NCBI GenBank assembly: GCA_916700875.1 | Contig: CAKAKS010000039.1 | Span: 20,020,367 to 20,084,366 of the forward strand | Length of the DNA stretch: 64,000 nucleotides | Direction: 5' to 3' | DNA from: Sebastes aleutianus | Taxonomy: Eukaryota; Chordata; Actinopteri; Perciformes; Sebastidae | Shown: positions 25,201-34,780 of the stretch, in pieces | Position numbering within the stretch: the first letter of the stretch is position 1 | Layout of the letters: each line of letters opens with the position of its first letter | Notes under the pieces: generated by a model | Told to the model about the DNA's origin: nothing | The model's input: the letters and a program-made list of their open reading frames with translations, nothing else | The model's database searches: none | Translations under genes and position numbers: made by a program

Positions 25201-27397
25201 CGCTCAGTTCAGATGGAAAGCTTCTATGTTTAGAAACTCAGTCATCTCTTTATAGCTGTTGTTTACAATTCAATACAGCCTCCAATATGGCTGTTAGAGG
25301 GTGAATTATGTTGCCTCTCAAAGCTCTCTGTCGCCCCCTTGTGTCCTTTCAGGTGGATGATGAACTGGTGGGGCAGCAGGAAGGCACGAAACCATCCAGA
25401 GAGTCTGTACAGCCGCTGGGAGCAGGACCACGACCTGCAGAGCTTTGGACAGCTGGGCCTCTTCTACGAGTACCTGGAAATGGGTAAACATTCTGTACAC
25501 AGTTGATCCATCACACAAAGAAGGAGATCTAGAGACGCACTTGAAAGCCAAGACCATTTTAGTGAAGACCAGTTTCATTCAAGACCAGGCCTAGAGCAAA
25601 ACCAAGACAAACATTGGTAATTACCTGTTAATACACACAAACACAGATTTTAAACTATTTGTAATGCTGGGAGAAAATTAAAACAACTTTAGTAAAAAAA
25701 CCTGAAGTACTGATTTTAAAACAGAGACTTAACATAGATGGATAAATGGATAAGATAGATATATACAGATGGATAGATAGATGGATAATATAGGTAGATA
25801 GGTAAATGGATAGATAGATGGGTGGATGGATAGATGCAGTATCCTCTGAGATTCTGCAGATGGTGCTGTTTCCATCCCCCTGTCCCTCACTAACCTCTCT
25901 CCTCTCTGTGTCCCAGTGATCCAGTTTGGTTTCATCACGCTGTTCGTCGCCTCCTTCCCCCTGGCACCCCTGCTGGCACTCGTCAACAACATCATCGAGG
26001 TTAGAGTGGACGCCTGGAAGCTCACCACTCAGTTCAGACGTCCTGTGGCAGCGAAGGCCCACAGCATCGGAGCCTGGCAGGAAATCCTCAATGGGATGGC
26101 CGTCCTCTCTGTGGTCACCAATGTGAGCGCTGGACAACATCTGTGTGCTCATTATCCACCCAGTTTCATCTCTAGTTTTCCCTCACACCGTTTGTCTCCC
26201 TGCTTTTATAGGCGTTCATTGTGGCCTTCACCTCTGATATGATCCCTCGGCTCGTGTACATGTACGCCTACCAGCCACAGGGCGAGATGAATATGAAAGG
26301 CTACATAGACAACAGCCTGTCTGTGTTCAATATCTCTGCCATCCCAGTGGCCAACAAGCCTGAGGACGGGGAGAGCCCTTCCTGGTTCAACAGCTCCATC
26401 AATACCTGCAGGTGTGTGGGATTGAGAGAGAAAGAGTGGCTATAAACACATAAAAACCTCAAGTAAAGTACAACTTAAGTACAACCTCAAAGTTTTACTT
26501 AAGTACAGTATTGGAGTAAATGTGCTCAGTTACTTTTCACCACTGATATATGAAATGTCTGGTCATGGGGTCGTGAACTAGTCCAGTGCCTTCTGGACAC
26601 AACAGTGCAAGATTTAGTCTTCAATAGAGATTTTTATTTTTTAGCTAAGAAATTTTAATGTAGTAACCAATTAAATCACTACTTAACTTCAGATTCAAAT
26701 GCTGTGTGTATTGTGTGTATTTTTTAAATTGTTTTAATGCACTTTTATAGGTATTATTCTGTAGTCTGCACAATAGTACCAGAGCAGTTATTACTTCCTT
26801 TTCCTTTGCACAAGGGACTGAAGAATGACATTAAACAATCATGAATCAAAGCCTATGGTAAACATGTTTCCTTCTGTGTAGGTATCGTGACTACCGCTAC
26901 CCTCCTGGCCATGAGAAGGAGTACTCCCACACAATGCAGTTCTGGCACATTCTGGCAGCCAAGCTGGCCTTCATCATTATCATGGAGGTAAAACCACCAT
27001 CAACACTCAAACTGAGCCTCACATTCTTCCCTTGGGCAGTAGTCGATTGTTACATTAATAATAACCCCCGTTCTCCCGCACACAGACGGAATAAAAATCA
27101 ATGCAGAGTGTTTTCTGCAGCTAGAAGTAAAACTAACCTGTTTTCCCTCTTCCTCCACAGCATGTTGTGTTCCTGGTCAAGTTCTTCGTGGCCTGGATGA
27201 TTCCCGACGTTCCCGCTGACGTGAGGGCGCGAGTGAAGAGAGAGCGCTACCTGGTCCAGGAGTATCTCCATAACTACGAAGTGGAGAAGCTGAAGATCCA
27301 ACTGAGCCAGAATGGCCACGATGAACGTGATTGTACCTGCTCGCCCATGATCTACCCGTCTATACCCAAACACGAGGTACTGTCAGAGTGTCTCTAG
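7280..27397 (+). CDS. ano5: Anoctamin-5 (TMEM16E), 22 coding exons
   Basis: TMEM16 membrane protein; in mammals it lies in intracellular (ER/sarcolemmal) membranes of muscle and bone and is linked to phospholipid scrambling and membrane repair. Exons: 7280-7349, 10886-10953, 11511-11618, 11913-11954, 16319-16426, 18182-18250, 18526-18810, 19088-19207, 19335-19450, 20392-20526, 20622-20727, 20868-20928, 21560-21711, 22486-22560, 23743-23971, 24131-24303, 24412-24509, 25353-25483, 25917-26122, 26212-26411, 26882-26987, 27161-27397. All have GT-AG sites and matching phase, giving 964 aa (human about 913). The dimerisation domain spans about 110-330 (KDSVFFRDGVRRIDFVLSY) and ten TM helices follow from about 335. 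The six Ca2+ ligands of TMEM16 appear intact: N568/E572 (TM6), E711/E714 (TM7), E743/D747 (TM8). ANO5-specific words FEEEQQQLQLRPE and EMEPY exclude ANO6. ATG 7280 is the first after an in-frame stop. The exon 3 acceptor (GTAGAG) and N-terminus are least certain. The a/b paralogue is not resolved. Confidence 0.95.
7690..7822 (+). mobile_element. LINE 3' tail in ano5 intron 1
   Basis: Ends GCAAATTCCTAGTGTATAC followed by a CTGATTCT-type tail, the usual 3' end of a fish L2/CR1-like LINE. An inverted relative lies at 37066-37135. Only the last 100 bp or so is left. The remainder of intron 1 (7823-10593) shows no gene or repeat I can name. Confidence 0.55.
10594..10753. mobile_element. Short TTAA-flanked palindromic MITE in ano5 intron 1
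   Basis: TTAA at 10594-10597 and 10750-10753 bracket nearly perfect inverted arms: AAGGGATAGTTTGGGTG on the left, and on the right the reverse complement of its GTGGGGTAGTATGAGGTACTT part. At 160 bp it is an internally deleted relative of the 0.8-kb element at 28104-28910. Confidence 0.85.
11955..13704. other. ano5 intron 4, 5' part: nothing recognised
   Basis: Intronic AT-rich DNA. Scattered short ORFs have no family resemblance. No RNA gene or conserved-looking motif was recognised. Confidence 0.4.
13705..14120. mobile_element. MITE fragment (GGGATGATTCACC type) in ano5 intron 4
   Basis: The segment with GATTCGATACTCTCATGATAC and following ATTGTGATATGATATTATG words resembles the terminal parts of the element at 52298-53219 (TCGTGATACGTATTGAATC). 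Boundaries are approximate. Positions 14121-14520 are GC-richer and may be further transposon DNA. Confidence 0.45.
15354..15386. other. Perfect 12-bp stem hairpin in ano5 intron 4
   Basis: TGTCTCTTCAGC (15354-15365) and GCTGAAGAGACA (15375-15386) are exact reverse complements around a 9-nt loop. No transposon context was identified. It is too short for a typical pre-miRNA. Confidence 0.5.
15696..16020. mobile_element. MITE with TAGAGCTGCAACGAT end, copy 2
   Basis: Inverted copy of the element at 2008-2356: shared words, read as reverse complement, include TTTCTTTACTCCTCTATGACAG and the TTGGGAAACACTGA region. It lies in ano5 intron 4, just upstream of exon 5. Confidence 0.7.
17231..17935. 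mobile_element. hAT-like MITE, copy B, in ano5 intron 5
   Basis: Begins TAGGGTTGTCAGTCG and shares long blocks with the copies at 920 and 58504, for example CATAAAGTGGGCATGTCTG and GGTCAGAGGTCAAGGGAC. The right terminal repeat has decayed. Confidence 0.75.
19733..20280. mobile_element. MITE with TGGCTGCATCCGA end in ano5 intron 9
   Basis: Left TGGCTGCATCCGACATCTC and right TTTTGGACACAACCA form imperfect terminal inverted repeats about 548 bp apart. No coding capacity. Confidence 0.65.
21096..21480 (-). mobile_element. LINE 3' fragment in ano5 intron 12
   Basis: The plus strand starts with TTTATTTAACCAGATAAAAG followed by AGTCTCATTGAGATCAAAAT, a sequence I recognise as the antisense 3' end of a common fish LINE. 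Strongly 5'-truncated, no ORF. Confidence 0.6.
22060..22140 (+). CDS. ano5: Candidate alternative (mutually exclusive) ano5 exon 14a
   Basis: An 81-nt open stretch, phase 0 at both ends, lies between exon 13 and the canonical exon 14 (22486-22560, 75 nt, also phase 0-0). It has a pyrimidine-rich acceptor (CACCCGTCCTTAG) and a GTAAGG donor. It encodes 27 residues beginning ESEWVLN and ending LLCWATVTLW; the canonical exon encodes 25 beginning EMEPYLP and ending LSGATVLLW. Both start with Glu and end in a matching ATVxLW motif that enters TM3, so 14a looks like a diverged tandem exon duplicate. Either exon keeps frame. Using both would add 27 residues, which seems structurally unlikely, hence mutually exclusive use. 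No transcript evidence is available here. Confidence 0.7.
22871..23497. mobile_element. MITE with CCATAAACTGTATATAAA ends in ano5 intron 14
   Basis: Left CCATAAACTGTATATAAA and right TTTATATACAGTCTATGG are inverted repeats with one mismatch. The 627-bp body is non-coding. It lies between exon 14 and exon 15. A relative with the same CAGTCTATGG end lies at 49330-49876. Confidence 0.75.
24651..24815. mobile_element. Terminal fragment of the hAT-like MITE, copy D
   Basis: Begins TAGGGCTGTCAAAATTAACG and runs into the inverted equivalent of the copies at 920 and 17231 (CATATGAAACTAG near 24790). Truncated; in ano5 intron 17. Confidence 0.65.
26447..26555. mobile_element. MITE fragment (inverted relative of 2764-2990) in ano5 intron 20
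   Basis: Contains TTACTTAAGTACAGTATTGG and ends near GTTACTTTTCACCACT, the inverse of the TAGTGGTGGAAAGTAAC end. About 100 bp remain. Confidence 0.55.
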
Positions 27398-30040
27398 CCC
27401 AGCGAGCTGCCGGTCAATCAGCTGGACAGGATGGGAGGACGTGGTGATGTAGATTGCCCTGCTTGTGTATTAATGATACTGACCACCACTTTACTGTAGT
27501 GCCTGTGTTGTTCATCCAGTACACACACACAGAACTTTTATTAAAGAGCTAGAGGTTTCCTCAACTCACAGACATCCCTCTTCTACTAATCTGCTGATAA
27601 TGAACATGCAAACAGGTGAAAGTCTCTATGCATGCTGAAACACATGTAATTTAAACCTCTGCCTCATATTTATGGCTTCTCACTCTATATGTTGTAATCA
27701 AAGTGCTGATGATAATCAACATTTGCTGTAAGGAAAGAAAGAGACAATCTTATACACTGTGTCTAAGCAAGACAGCTTACTCTTATTTTAATGCAAGACT
27801 ATTTATTTAAGTGCCACTATGAGTAACCAAAGACTGGATGCCTTAATATATCACACACTTATCAATGGTTATATCTGCAATTAGAATAACAATTGATATC
27901 ATTTAGAAACTGACAGCTTATTATGCGGTTTTCCTTGTTCGTATGTGCAGCAGTATGAAGGGTTCCAGTATCATACTGTTCAACTTGATTTTTTGTTTTA
28001 TTCTTACAGTTAACTGCAACAAATGTGAGTTTTGTTAATTTGCATTGATATCACAGCACAGCTGTATCACCGCTTTACCAAATTATTTTCACTCCACTGG
28101 CGGTTAAAGGGATAGTTTGGGTGTTTTGAAGTGGGGTTGTATGAGGTACTCATCCATAGTCAGTGTATTAACTACAGTAGATGACAGTTAGCACGCCACC
28201 AGTTTGGAGAAACAGACAGGAGTTACCGCACAGAAGCCAAGCAATGTAGTGCTGTGGATGGGGCCGGCAGCAAAACGTATTTTAGACACCAAAAAACAAT
28301 AAATCACAAAAAATCTATATCATTTTAAGTGTACACTATATTCAGAATATTTTAGCCAGTTTACCTTTCCGTGAAACAGCTATACAATCTATGTTTCCGA
28401 TGGTGAACTAAAGCTGTTCTCTATGCTCTCGCCAAAGCAACCCGACTCCATTGAAAAATACAGTTATTTTACCTCACAGAACACAGGAGATGCCTGTATC
28501 GGTTAGTTTGTTTGTGTTTTTGTGTGACTTTGTCACAGCGGTAGACCAGCAACTCCCGAGTTCTGCGAGGTAAATTCACAGGTTTTTACAATGGAGTCTA
28601 GTGGCTTTGGAGAGTGCATAGATGGATTCAACGGCTTCAGTTCCCCGTCGGAAAAGGCAGTCTGACGGCAAGGTAAAGCGTTGAAAATATTTAAAATATA
28701 GCGTACACTTAAACTGATATTGCCTTTCTTTTAGGTGGCTAAAATAAATTTTGCTGCCGGCCCCGTCCACAGCAGCACAATGCTTTGCTTCTGTGCTGTA
28801 ACTCCTGTCTGTTTCTCCAAACTGGGGGCGTGTCGACTGTCATCCACTGTAGGTAATACACTGACTATGGATAAGTACCTCATAAGACCCCACTTCAAAA
28901 CACCAACTAGGCTAGTCGCATTTTGCTTTAATCTAATCAGCCCCTCGGTTTCTCCAGGCCAAAGTCTGACATGTGAAGTAGCTTTTTATGAAGACAAATC
29001 TGTGCAGCTGTTAATACTGTGAGTAAAGGGCGGTTTTTGTCCTGCAGTGGCCAGTTGTTGAGCAGCAGCAGCAGCAGCAGCTGGTGCGTGTTGACTGTTG
29101 ACTGTGAGTCCTGTTCCTGGAGATGAGAAGCAAAAAGCCCTGAGAGAGTGAAGGGATCCCTTTTTAATGTGTCTCTGTTTACCAACACGTCGGCGCTAAT
29201 GAAAGCCTGCCCCTGCCTACTGAACTATGTTTGCTCCGTCACACAAAGCACGTCAGCCATCGCCCCGCTCTTGTGCTTCTGTTTTCCTCAGCTGTGTAGA
29301 GAAGGAAAGATACACATTCTCTTTTGTTTTTTTTATTTTGCACAAAGCACTTAATGAAACGTGACTACCAAGACGTAAACATGTCAGTGTAATTGTTGTC
29401 ATGACACTATGCGTATTCATAATCAGTGTTTTGATGCAGTAATGTGTGATAATCTGCGTTCATTTAAATGGAACAAGAGTTGTACTGTAGCTAAGAAGAA
29501 AGATATTATATTGATATTTATATCAAGCTTAAATGACAAAGGAGAAAGATGTAGCTGTTTGTTTTTGAAATTATATGAAGGACATTTCATGTTTAGTTGG
29601 CTGCCTACATAGAAATATGTGAGAAGTATCTGTTGAAGTATTTGAATTTTAGGTAAAATAGAAACTCAGGCAACTAAATCTATGTTTGTTTGAGATGCAT
29701 GTAGGTGTGACCACGTAGCCGAGAGCAATGTTGGACTGATCCGGTTTGCCTTTTTTCATGCCTGTTGATGCCTTAATACATGTAATACCTTTTGTTTTCT
29801 ATTTTACTTCCTTGTTTATCTCCGTTCTTATGTTCTTGTTATGCTTTAGTAATTATATTTTATTTTATACCACTACTATGCTTGGAAAAAAAAAAGGTGA
29901 ACCTGTTTACTGTATGCTTAAAGTTACAATTTCAAGTTCTCAATCATTTGTTTCTGTAATATTTTATAATTGTCCTGTATCCAAATGTGTATCGTAAAAC
30001 AAACACAAATGTCCAAAATAAAGCAACAGTTGAACTTGAC
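27398..30040 (+). other. ano5: Probable ano5 3' UTR
   Basis: No further coding exon follows the TAG at 27395-27397. The next strong polyA configuration is AATAAA at 30017-30022, followed by a GT-rich stretch (TTGTTGGACTTGTTTT). An earlier ATTAAA near 27540 could give a short isoform. The 3' UTR would then contain the palindromic MITE at 28104-28910. Inferred from sequence only. Confidence 0.5.
28104..28910. mobile_element. 0.8-kb TTAA-type foldback MITE
   Basis: Left end TTAAAGGGATAGTTTGGGTG; the right part carries the inverse ATGGATAAGTACCTCAT. Subterminal inverted words (AGTTTGGAGAAACAGACAGG and its reverse complement near 28800) confirm the fold-back. The right terminus has decayed. It is the longer parent form of the element at 10594-10753. 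Confidence 0.75.
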
Positions 30041-30238
30041 TTAATTGTTGGACTTGTTTTGATCCACGGCTCCTCTGCTGAGGACGGGAAAGTTGCCGTT
30101 CACATGACAGATGGCCCCGAGAGAACACTGATAACTATTCAGTGTTTGTTCACACTGCATGGTGGGTGTGTTTGACACCAAAATATGTTGGCATGGTTGT
30201 TTCACTTGGCACACCGGGAAGCCACTGTAACAAAAGAC

Positions 30239-30867
30239 ATGGGCAACACTCAGGTTCAGGTAAGCTGGAAAGGTTTTATCCTAACATTTTATCTATCAGG
30301 TTAAGATTTAAGAAACAACAGATGTAGATTTTCAACAGTGTAATTATGGCAAATGATTGTTTATAGTATGTTTTTTCTTTTGGGACAAATATCCTGTCTA
30401 TATATTAGATGTTTTAGCCCACAATTTTTCACCACTCACTGCAGGAAGAAAGCACTTTGTACCATGCAGGACACAAATCATCCAGGATATACTCTTTTCT
30501 CTTATCTCCCTTCAGGGAAGCGCCTACAGAGTATTAGAGCTCGGACCAGTTTTTACCCTCAGGCAGGCGGTCAGACTACTGAACAGTAGCACTAAATGAA
30601 TGCAGAGCTGTGGATTGTTTTATGAATATTTTAGGTTGTTTTATATTTTTATTCTCAGGTATTGTCTTATTTATTGTAGTATTTATCTAGTGTACTATTT
30701 ATAGATTTTAAGGGCTGAGAGAGAGCCAGGGTGAAATGCATTTCATTGCATTTCACTGTACACTGTACTTTTAAATGCATATGACAAATAAACTTGAAAC
30801 TTGAAATGAAGCTTTAGATGAAGAAACTCTTGTAATAAGATCTGCACTGTATAAACTCCATCCAGCC
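30239..30867 (+). repeat. Tandem duplicate, copy 1: receptor exon 1 plus intron plus acceptor
   Basis: Homology with 30874-31860 begins exactly at the ATG (ATGGGCAACACTCAGGTTC) and ends at the acceptor and first exon-2 bases (CCATCCAGCC). Without insertions the unit is roughly 250 bp. This copy keeps the strong donor CAG|GTAAGC. A LINE fragment (30431-30809) interrupts it. Its own acceptor (30864-30865) is a decoy leading into copy 2. Confidence 0.85.
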
Positions 30868-32935
30868 TCCAGAATGGGCAACACTCAGGTTCGGGTAGGC
30901 TGGAAAGGTTTTATCCTAAGATTTTATCTATCAGGTTAAGATTTAAGAAACAAGAAATACAGATTTTCAACAGTGTAATTATGGCAAATGATTGTTTATA
31001 GTATGTTTTTCTATTGGGACAAATATCCTATCCATATATTAAATGTTTAGCCCACAATTAAAGGGACTGTTTGTAACTTTTTAAGCGTATAAATGTACCG
31101 GGTCGGGATCCCATGCGCGCTTGCATATGCGCGCTATATGCACGCTTGCATATGCACGCTTGCATATGCACGCTTGCATATGCATGCTCGCATGTGGCCG
31201 GAGTCTCTCCTCCTCTGCCTGCTTGCCTTCACTCACTCAGCGCTCGTTTTCGCTGTCTCGCTCCACCTCTAGACGAGCATGCGCGCTCACTCCACACTGC
31301 AGAAGAGTTAGTTTAGCTCTGAGAATATCTAGTGAATGTACAGTGGACGTTTGTGCAGAAATAACTGCTGCAACTCCTCCGGACCAACAGAGGTTTTCCG
31401 TGTCTTGTGAAGTGACGGGGCTCCGCCGCGAGAAACGTTATCGCCTCCGACCGGGTGCCGGTGTCTTCCCTGTGGGCACAGTCGGGAGACGATAACATTT
31501 CTCTTCCTGCTTCAGCCCCGGCACCGACCCGCTTTTGCTGAAGCAGGAAAAGCCAACACTAGGATCAGCAGTGATTCATGGAGAGACCTTCGTCTGGTCA
31601 GCTAACATTACTGCCAAGCAGGTGAAATATAGAGTGATATTGTGGTTTTAGCTGACGTGTGTTCTTCACTGTTTTGAGCGATGCTCGTTCAGGTATATTT
31701 AGAGCGAGCAAGCGCAAACCGGACGCTGACTTTCGTTGACTTAACGACCATAGGTGTCCATGTTAACAAGCACTTCTGATTCTTACAAACAGTCCCTTTA
31801 AATGAAGCTTTAAAAGAGAAACTCTTGTAATAGATCTGCACTGTTAAACTCCATCCAGCCAGAGGAAGCCTTCTGCGACCTGGACCCACATCAAGGTCTA
31901 CCCATGGTGCAGCTCTACGTGATGCCCTCCTTCTTCCTGGCGGTGCTGCTCCTCGGGCTGCCCCTCAACCTGCTCTCCCTCTGGGTCTTCTTCCACCGCC
32001 TGCGCCGCTGGACCCGCAGCACCGTGTTCCTCTTCAACCTGACCCTGGCCGACACCTCGTGGCTCCTCGCCCTTCCTTTCCTCATCAACTACCACCTAAA
32101 CCAGCTCTACTGGAAGCTGGGCCTGCCGCTCTGCATGGTCGTGAGGATGTTCTACCACAACTACTTCTACCTCAGCATCTTCTTCGTCACCTGCATCAGC
32201 GTGGACCGCTACTTGGCCATCGTTCACCCTCTGCGCTCTCTGGTGCTGCTAGGCCGCAGACAGACTTGTCTCCTGTGCGTTACTATCTGGGTGGCCACTC
32301 TGGTCCTCAGTATACCTGTTGCAAGTATGACTCTGATCCAGACTTGCCCAGAGAGCAACCGCACTGTCTGCACTCTGTACATCCTGCTGAGTGACACCAC
32401 GGAGAGCCTGCCTTTCTCCCTCTTCTGCTCCATGGTGGGCTTCCTCTTCCCGCTGCTCTCCGTCTGCTACTGCGGCCTCCGGAGCGTCACAGAGCTGCGT
32501 CACAGGCTCTGCCGCCCGGACCCGCAGCAGAGGCGGCTCCGGAGGGTGCTGAGTGCAGCGCTGGTGTTCTTCGCCCTCTTCTACCTGCCATACCACCTGA
32601 GCAGAAACGTGGCCATCGTGATGCGGGCGGTGTACCCGGACAGCCCGGCCTCCTGGCACCAGGCTGACCTGGTCTTCGCCCTGGAGATGTCCCTCTGCAG
32701 CCTCATCACCTGCGTCAACCCGCTCTTCAGCTGCTTCATGGGCCGACAGTTCAGGAGAGAGTTTCACGGCACTTTTGCTGTCTTGTTCTCACAGTGTCCA
32801 GTGTACACAAGGGTGGCCTCGATGATGATATCCAAGAGGACCCGGATGACGGTGAGGAAGAGGCAGGGGATGTCTACTGTCACACCTGTGTCCGCGCTGC
32901 CGCCACCTGCTGCACCTGCTGGAGGAGCCCAATGA
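30239..32935 (+). CDS. P2Y-like rhodopsin-family GPCR, two coding exons
   Basis: Exon 2 (31859-32935) encodes a complete seven-helix class A receptor; exon 1 (30239-30259, peptide MGNTQVQ, GTAAGC donor) joins the acceptor CCATCCAG at 31858 in phase 0, predicting 365 aa. If exon 1 is wrong, the internal ATG at 31904 gives 343 aa but loses the N-terminal Cys that usually pairs with an extracellular loop. Motifs: TM2 LTLAD, TM3 Cys and SVDRYLAIVHP (DRY at 123-125), TM6 FYLPYHLSR with the HxxR typical of P2Y-type nucleotide or carboxylate receptors. In TM7 the NPxxY motif reads NPLFS, so the Tyr is missing. The tail is basic and Pro/Ala-rich. Signalling through G proteins at the plasma membrane is inferred; the ligand is unknown. 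The P2Y/GPR35-like grouping is by eye only. An in-frame ATG at 30185 could extend the N-terminus by 18 residues. Confidence 0.85.
30431..30809 (+). mobile_element. LINE 3' end inside duplicate copy 1
   Basis: A partly frame-shifted reading contains the pattern HPGYTLFSYLPSG, like the C-terminal reverse-transcriptase region of fish LINEs. It ends in a GACAAATAAACTTGAAACTTGA tail that directly abuts AATGAAGC of the host repeat. 5'-truncated and inactive. Confidence 0.7.
30874..31860 (+). repeat. Tandem duplicate, copy 2: alternative receptor first exon
   Basis: Repeats ATGGGCAACACTCAGGTTC but continues CGG|GTAGGC, a weaker donor. Spliced to 31859 it would give MGNTQVR followed by the same exon 2. 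A TTAA-flanked MITE (31058-31801) interrupts it, at the position where copy 1 carries a LINE. Its acceptor at 31857-31858 is the one that leads into the receptor coding exon. Confidence 0.85.
31058..31801. mobile_element. TTAA-flanked MITE inside duplicate copy 2
   Basis: TTAA at 31058-31061 and 31798-31801 bracket inverted ends AGGGACTGTTTGTAA and TTACAAACAGTCCCT, a perfect 15-bp pair. The body is 744 bp and includes a GCTTGCATATGCAC-type minisatellite at 31130-31185. piggyBac-like by target site; no transposase. A truncated relative lies at about 33140-33236. Confidence 0.85.
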
Positions 32936-33095
32936 TGAGCTGGAGACATGTCATGTTCTTTGTGTCATGAAACTGTATAGAAAACATTTCTATGTCTTTT
33001 GTTTAATCACGTTTTCTTTGATTGTGAATAAGATAAATACACTGTATATAACAATGGTGTCCAGTCTCCTTTATCTCATTTAAAGCTTCGAGGCA

Positions 33096-33240
33096 AAAAG
33101 TTTTTGGCATCATTGGACAAAAATTCCATAATAACGTAGTGCGAGCACAAGCACAAGCAACAGGACGCTGACTGTCGTTGACTTAATGGCCAAAGGTGTC
33201 ACTGTTAACAAGCAATTTCTGATTCTAAAGCCCCTTTAAA
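33096..33240. mobile_element. Composite transposon fragments
   Basis: 33096-33136 matches the end of the foldback element at 33656 (TTTTTGGCATCATTGG). 33140-33236 matches the 3' part of the MITE at 31058 (GACGCTGACT, CGTTGACTTAA). Confidence 0.65.
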
Positions 33241-33375
33241 GGTTGTTTTCTCAAAATTAGTTTTTTCTCAGACTCTGAGCCAGAAATCTCCATTTCAGTA
33301 GCACTTACATCCACCAAACTCTCCAGTTTTATTCCGGTCTATATTACTGAGAGGTTTGTTCATACATCATTCATA

Positions 33376-33378
<3 letters not shown>

Positions 33379-33428
<50 letters not shown>
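33379..33428. repeat. (AT)n microsatellite
   Basis: About 50 bp of uninterrupted AT dinucleotide. Confidence 0.95.
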
Positions 33429-33430
<2 letters not shown>

Positions 33431-33655
33431 TTGACTCTAATATGTCAATAAAATGAAACAAGAATTTTGAACCTGGCTTTATCCAATGTTCAGATTTATG
33501 TTCTGGAAATGTATGCAAATGAGCAAATTTAAACATACATTTTCAGAAAACTTGTAATACAAAAAATAGTTGCCTTAATGTAAGTACTCAACTGGGAAAC
33601 TTTCATGGTGATATCTATTAGTTATTTTTTTTACCCTATTGGGTGTCTCCCCTTA

Positions 33656-34780
33656 GACCTGCAGTAGGCAGAATATTTTTGGCATCATTGGGCAAAAATG
33701 TCCATAATAACCTTTCAGCATATTGTAATTCAAGTGTTCTGAGAGAAAGCTAGACTTCTGAACCTCATGGCTCTGTTTTCAGGCTTTAAAAAATCTAGCC
33801 CCTGACAGGAAACTTTTGCCAATCACAGGTCATTTCAGAGAGAGAGCGTTCCTATTGGCTGTGCTCCGGCTGGTGGGCGGTGCTTGGCATTTCCTCAACT
33901 GATCTCAATGGGTCACAAACTTTCTCATTTTACAGCTAAATAGTACACTACAAGATGTTTCTGAAAACATTTAAGGTGAGAAATAGGCATTACAGTAACA
34001 TAATATCGATTCATATTTGATCAGTGCTGCCTAGTTTGAGCGTTTGATCGGAGTTTGCGAGTGATTGACAGCTGCTCAGAGACAGCAGCTGGATGGCAGA
34101 CTCTAGATCAGCTCTGACAGCTTTAAAGCTACAGTGGGTAGAAATGGAGCAAATATGATTTAAAAGTTATTTTTATAAAACGGTCATTATATCCTGACAG
34201 TAGTGCACGAGACAGGTAATCTGAATAAAATCATGTGCCTCTGTGTCCTCCAGTACTCCTAACGGCATCTGCAAGATTTCAAAAAACCGGAGGAAAACAA
34301 CCAATCAGAGCCGAGCTGGAGCCTTGCTGTCTCTGAGCAGCTGTCAATCACTCGCAAACTCTGATCAAACGGTCAAACTAGGCAGCGCTGATCAAATATG
34401 AATCAATATTCTGTTACTGTAATGCCTATTTCTCTCCTCAAATGTTTTCAGAAACATCTTGTAGTGCACTGTTTAGCTGTAAAATGAGAAAGTTTGTGAC
34501 CCGGCAGCCATGTTGAGATCAGTTGAGGAAATACCGAGGACCGCCCACCAGCTGGAGCACAGCCAATAGGAACGCTCTCTCTCTCTCTCTGAAATGACCT
34601 GTGATTGGTCAAAGTCTCCCGTCACGGGCTAGATTTTTTAAAGCCTGAAAACAGAGCCATGAGGAGGTGCAGATGTCTAGTTTTCTCTCAGAACACTTGA
34701 ATTACAATAGGCTGAAAAGTTATTATGGAAATTTGTTGCCCAATGATGCCAAAAACATTCTGCCTGCTGCTGCAGGTTTA
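33656..34780. mobile_element. Complete 1.1-kb foldback element
   Basis: The left end (ACCTGCAGTAGGCAGAATA, then TTTTTGGCATCATTGGGC) is the inverse of the right end (CAATGATGCCAAAAACATTC, then CTGCAGGT). The two arms of about 500 bp are inverted along nearly their whole length around a centre near 34190. No ORF. A rearranged relative starts the window (1-690). Confidence 0.85.

Noticed and set aside
25655..26152. 165-codon minus-strand ORF
   Set aside because: Covers ano5 exon 19 in antisense plus a GATA-type simple repeat (about 25730-25835) that yields Ile/Tyr/Leu-rich peptide.
31113..31498. ORFs of 61-124 codons inside the TTAA-flanked MITE
   Set aside because: They arise from the GCATATGCAC minisatellite and GC-rich MITE body; no transposase similarity.
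32249..32767. 172-codon minus-strand ORF
   Set aside because: Antisense shadow of the GC-rich receptor coding exon.
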